A DNA stretch of 13,556 nt. Origin: an uncultured Bacteroidota bacterium (GTDB lineage Bacteria > Bacteroidota > Bacteroidia > Chitinophagales > Saprospiraceae). The notes under the pieces are model-generated. The model searched no databases, was not told the origin of the DNA, and saw only the letters and a program-made list of their open reading frames with translations. The DNA lies in assembly GCA_937926185.1 (NCBI GenBank), contig CALEYM010000149.1, forward strand, positions 1-13,556, written 5' to 3'. This document shows positions 13,434-13,556 of the stretch, in pieces. Each line of letters begins with the position of its first letter. The stretch's first letter is position 1. The position numbers and the translations under genes are program-made.

Positions 13434-13448
13434 CTCGTCGTACCTTTG
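13419..13448 (+). promoter_or_regulatory. Bacteroidota-type promoter reading out of the right edge
   Basis: TTTG at 13419-13422 and TACCTTTG at 13441-13448 match the phylum's promoter consensus with an 18-base spacer. Transcription would begin near 13455. The gene it drives is the truncated one at the right edge. Confidence 0.7.
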
Positions 13449-13496
13449 CGCCCGCTTCGGAAATGAGGGGACAAAAAACAGGCGAGTGAAATCGGA

Positions 13497-13520
13497 TTTC
13501 TGAAATGTCAGAAAATTTTT
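13497..13520 (+). other. Leader hairpin followed by T-run at the right edge
   Basis: TTTCTGA (13497-13503) and TCAGAAA (13508-13514) form a perfect 7-bp stem with a 4-base loop, followed by ATTTTT (13515-13520). Only two base pairs are G-C, so it is weak as a terminator. One candidate start codon (13505-13507) lies in the loop, so it could affect translation initiation. Confidence 0.35.
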
Positions 13521-13556
13521 ACCCGAAAATATTTGAAAATGTCCAACCGAAGTTTG
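13505..13556 (+). CDS. Start of a truncated gene at the right edge (start uncertain)
   Basis: The frame from ATG 13505 is open to the window end and gives MSENFYPKIFENVQPKF. A second candidate, ATG at 13539 in another frame, gives MSNRSL and is also preceded by A-rich DNA (TTTGAAA). The first would give a 5' leader of about 50 bases and places the ATG in a hairpin loop; the second gives about 84 bases with the hairpin wholly in the leader. Too little is visible to choose between them or to name a product. Confidence 0.3.
   Translation, partial: MSENFYPKIFENVQPKF

Noticed and set aside
1..13556. CRISPR array, tRNA/rRNA genes, insertion sequence, toxin-antitoxin or defence system
   Set aside because: I looked for regularly spaced repeats, tRNA T-loop sequence, transposase motifs with terminal repeats, and small gene pairs, and found none.

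Overview
The window looks like chromosomal DNA from a Bacteroidota bacterium, most likely of the Saprospiria/Lewinella/Haliscomenobacter type, with moderately high GC. The evidence is: two proteins with type IX secretion (T9SS) C-terminal sorting domains; a carboxypeptidase-like/TonB-dependent outer-membrane receptor next to a small Cys-rich HYC_CC_PP-type protein; a stand-alone MnmD methyltransferase; promoter elements of the Bacteroidota form (TTTG then TAnnTTTG); and start codons preceded by A-rich DNA rather than Shine-Dalgarno sequences. The lineage below phylum is an inference.

Layout. 1-297 is the tail of a secreted protein with a type A T9SS sorting domain, closed by a strong intrinsic terminator (328-358). 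A good promoter (356-387) starts inside the T-tract of that terminator and drives a probable two-gene operon: the HYC_CC_PP protein (430-924) and a TonB-dependent receptor (1007-3274), which may act together in metal uptake or handling. Convergent to it on the minus strand is a 1974-residue, Cys-rich modular surface protein with a C-terminal gliding-motility/T9SS type B domain (3347-9271). Upstream of that, also on the minus strand, lies mnmD (9486-10148), a tRNA wobble-uridine modification methyltransferase. Divergent from mnmD is a probable two-gene operon of a secreted M1-family zinc aminopeptidase (10352-12358) and, 15 bases later, a six-helix membrane protein of unknown function (12374-13222). 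The right end (13223-13556) holds a possible decayed minus-strand gene fragment, then a consensus promoter with an inverted repeat and a small hairpin, reading into a gene cut off by the window edge.

How the genes relate. Most of the window encodes envelope and secreted functions: two T9SS cargo proteins, an outer-membrane importer with its small partner, and a secreted peptidase with its membrane neighbour. The one housekeeping gene is mnmD. I see no mobile element, CRISPR array, RNA gene or defence system. The most interesting items are the Cys-rich protein/CC-plug receptor pair, the modular giant surface protein, the peptidase/membrane protein pair, and the overlapping terminator-promoter.
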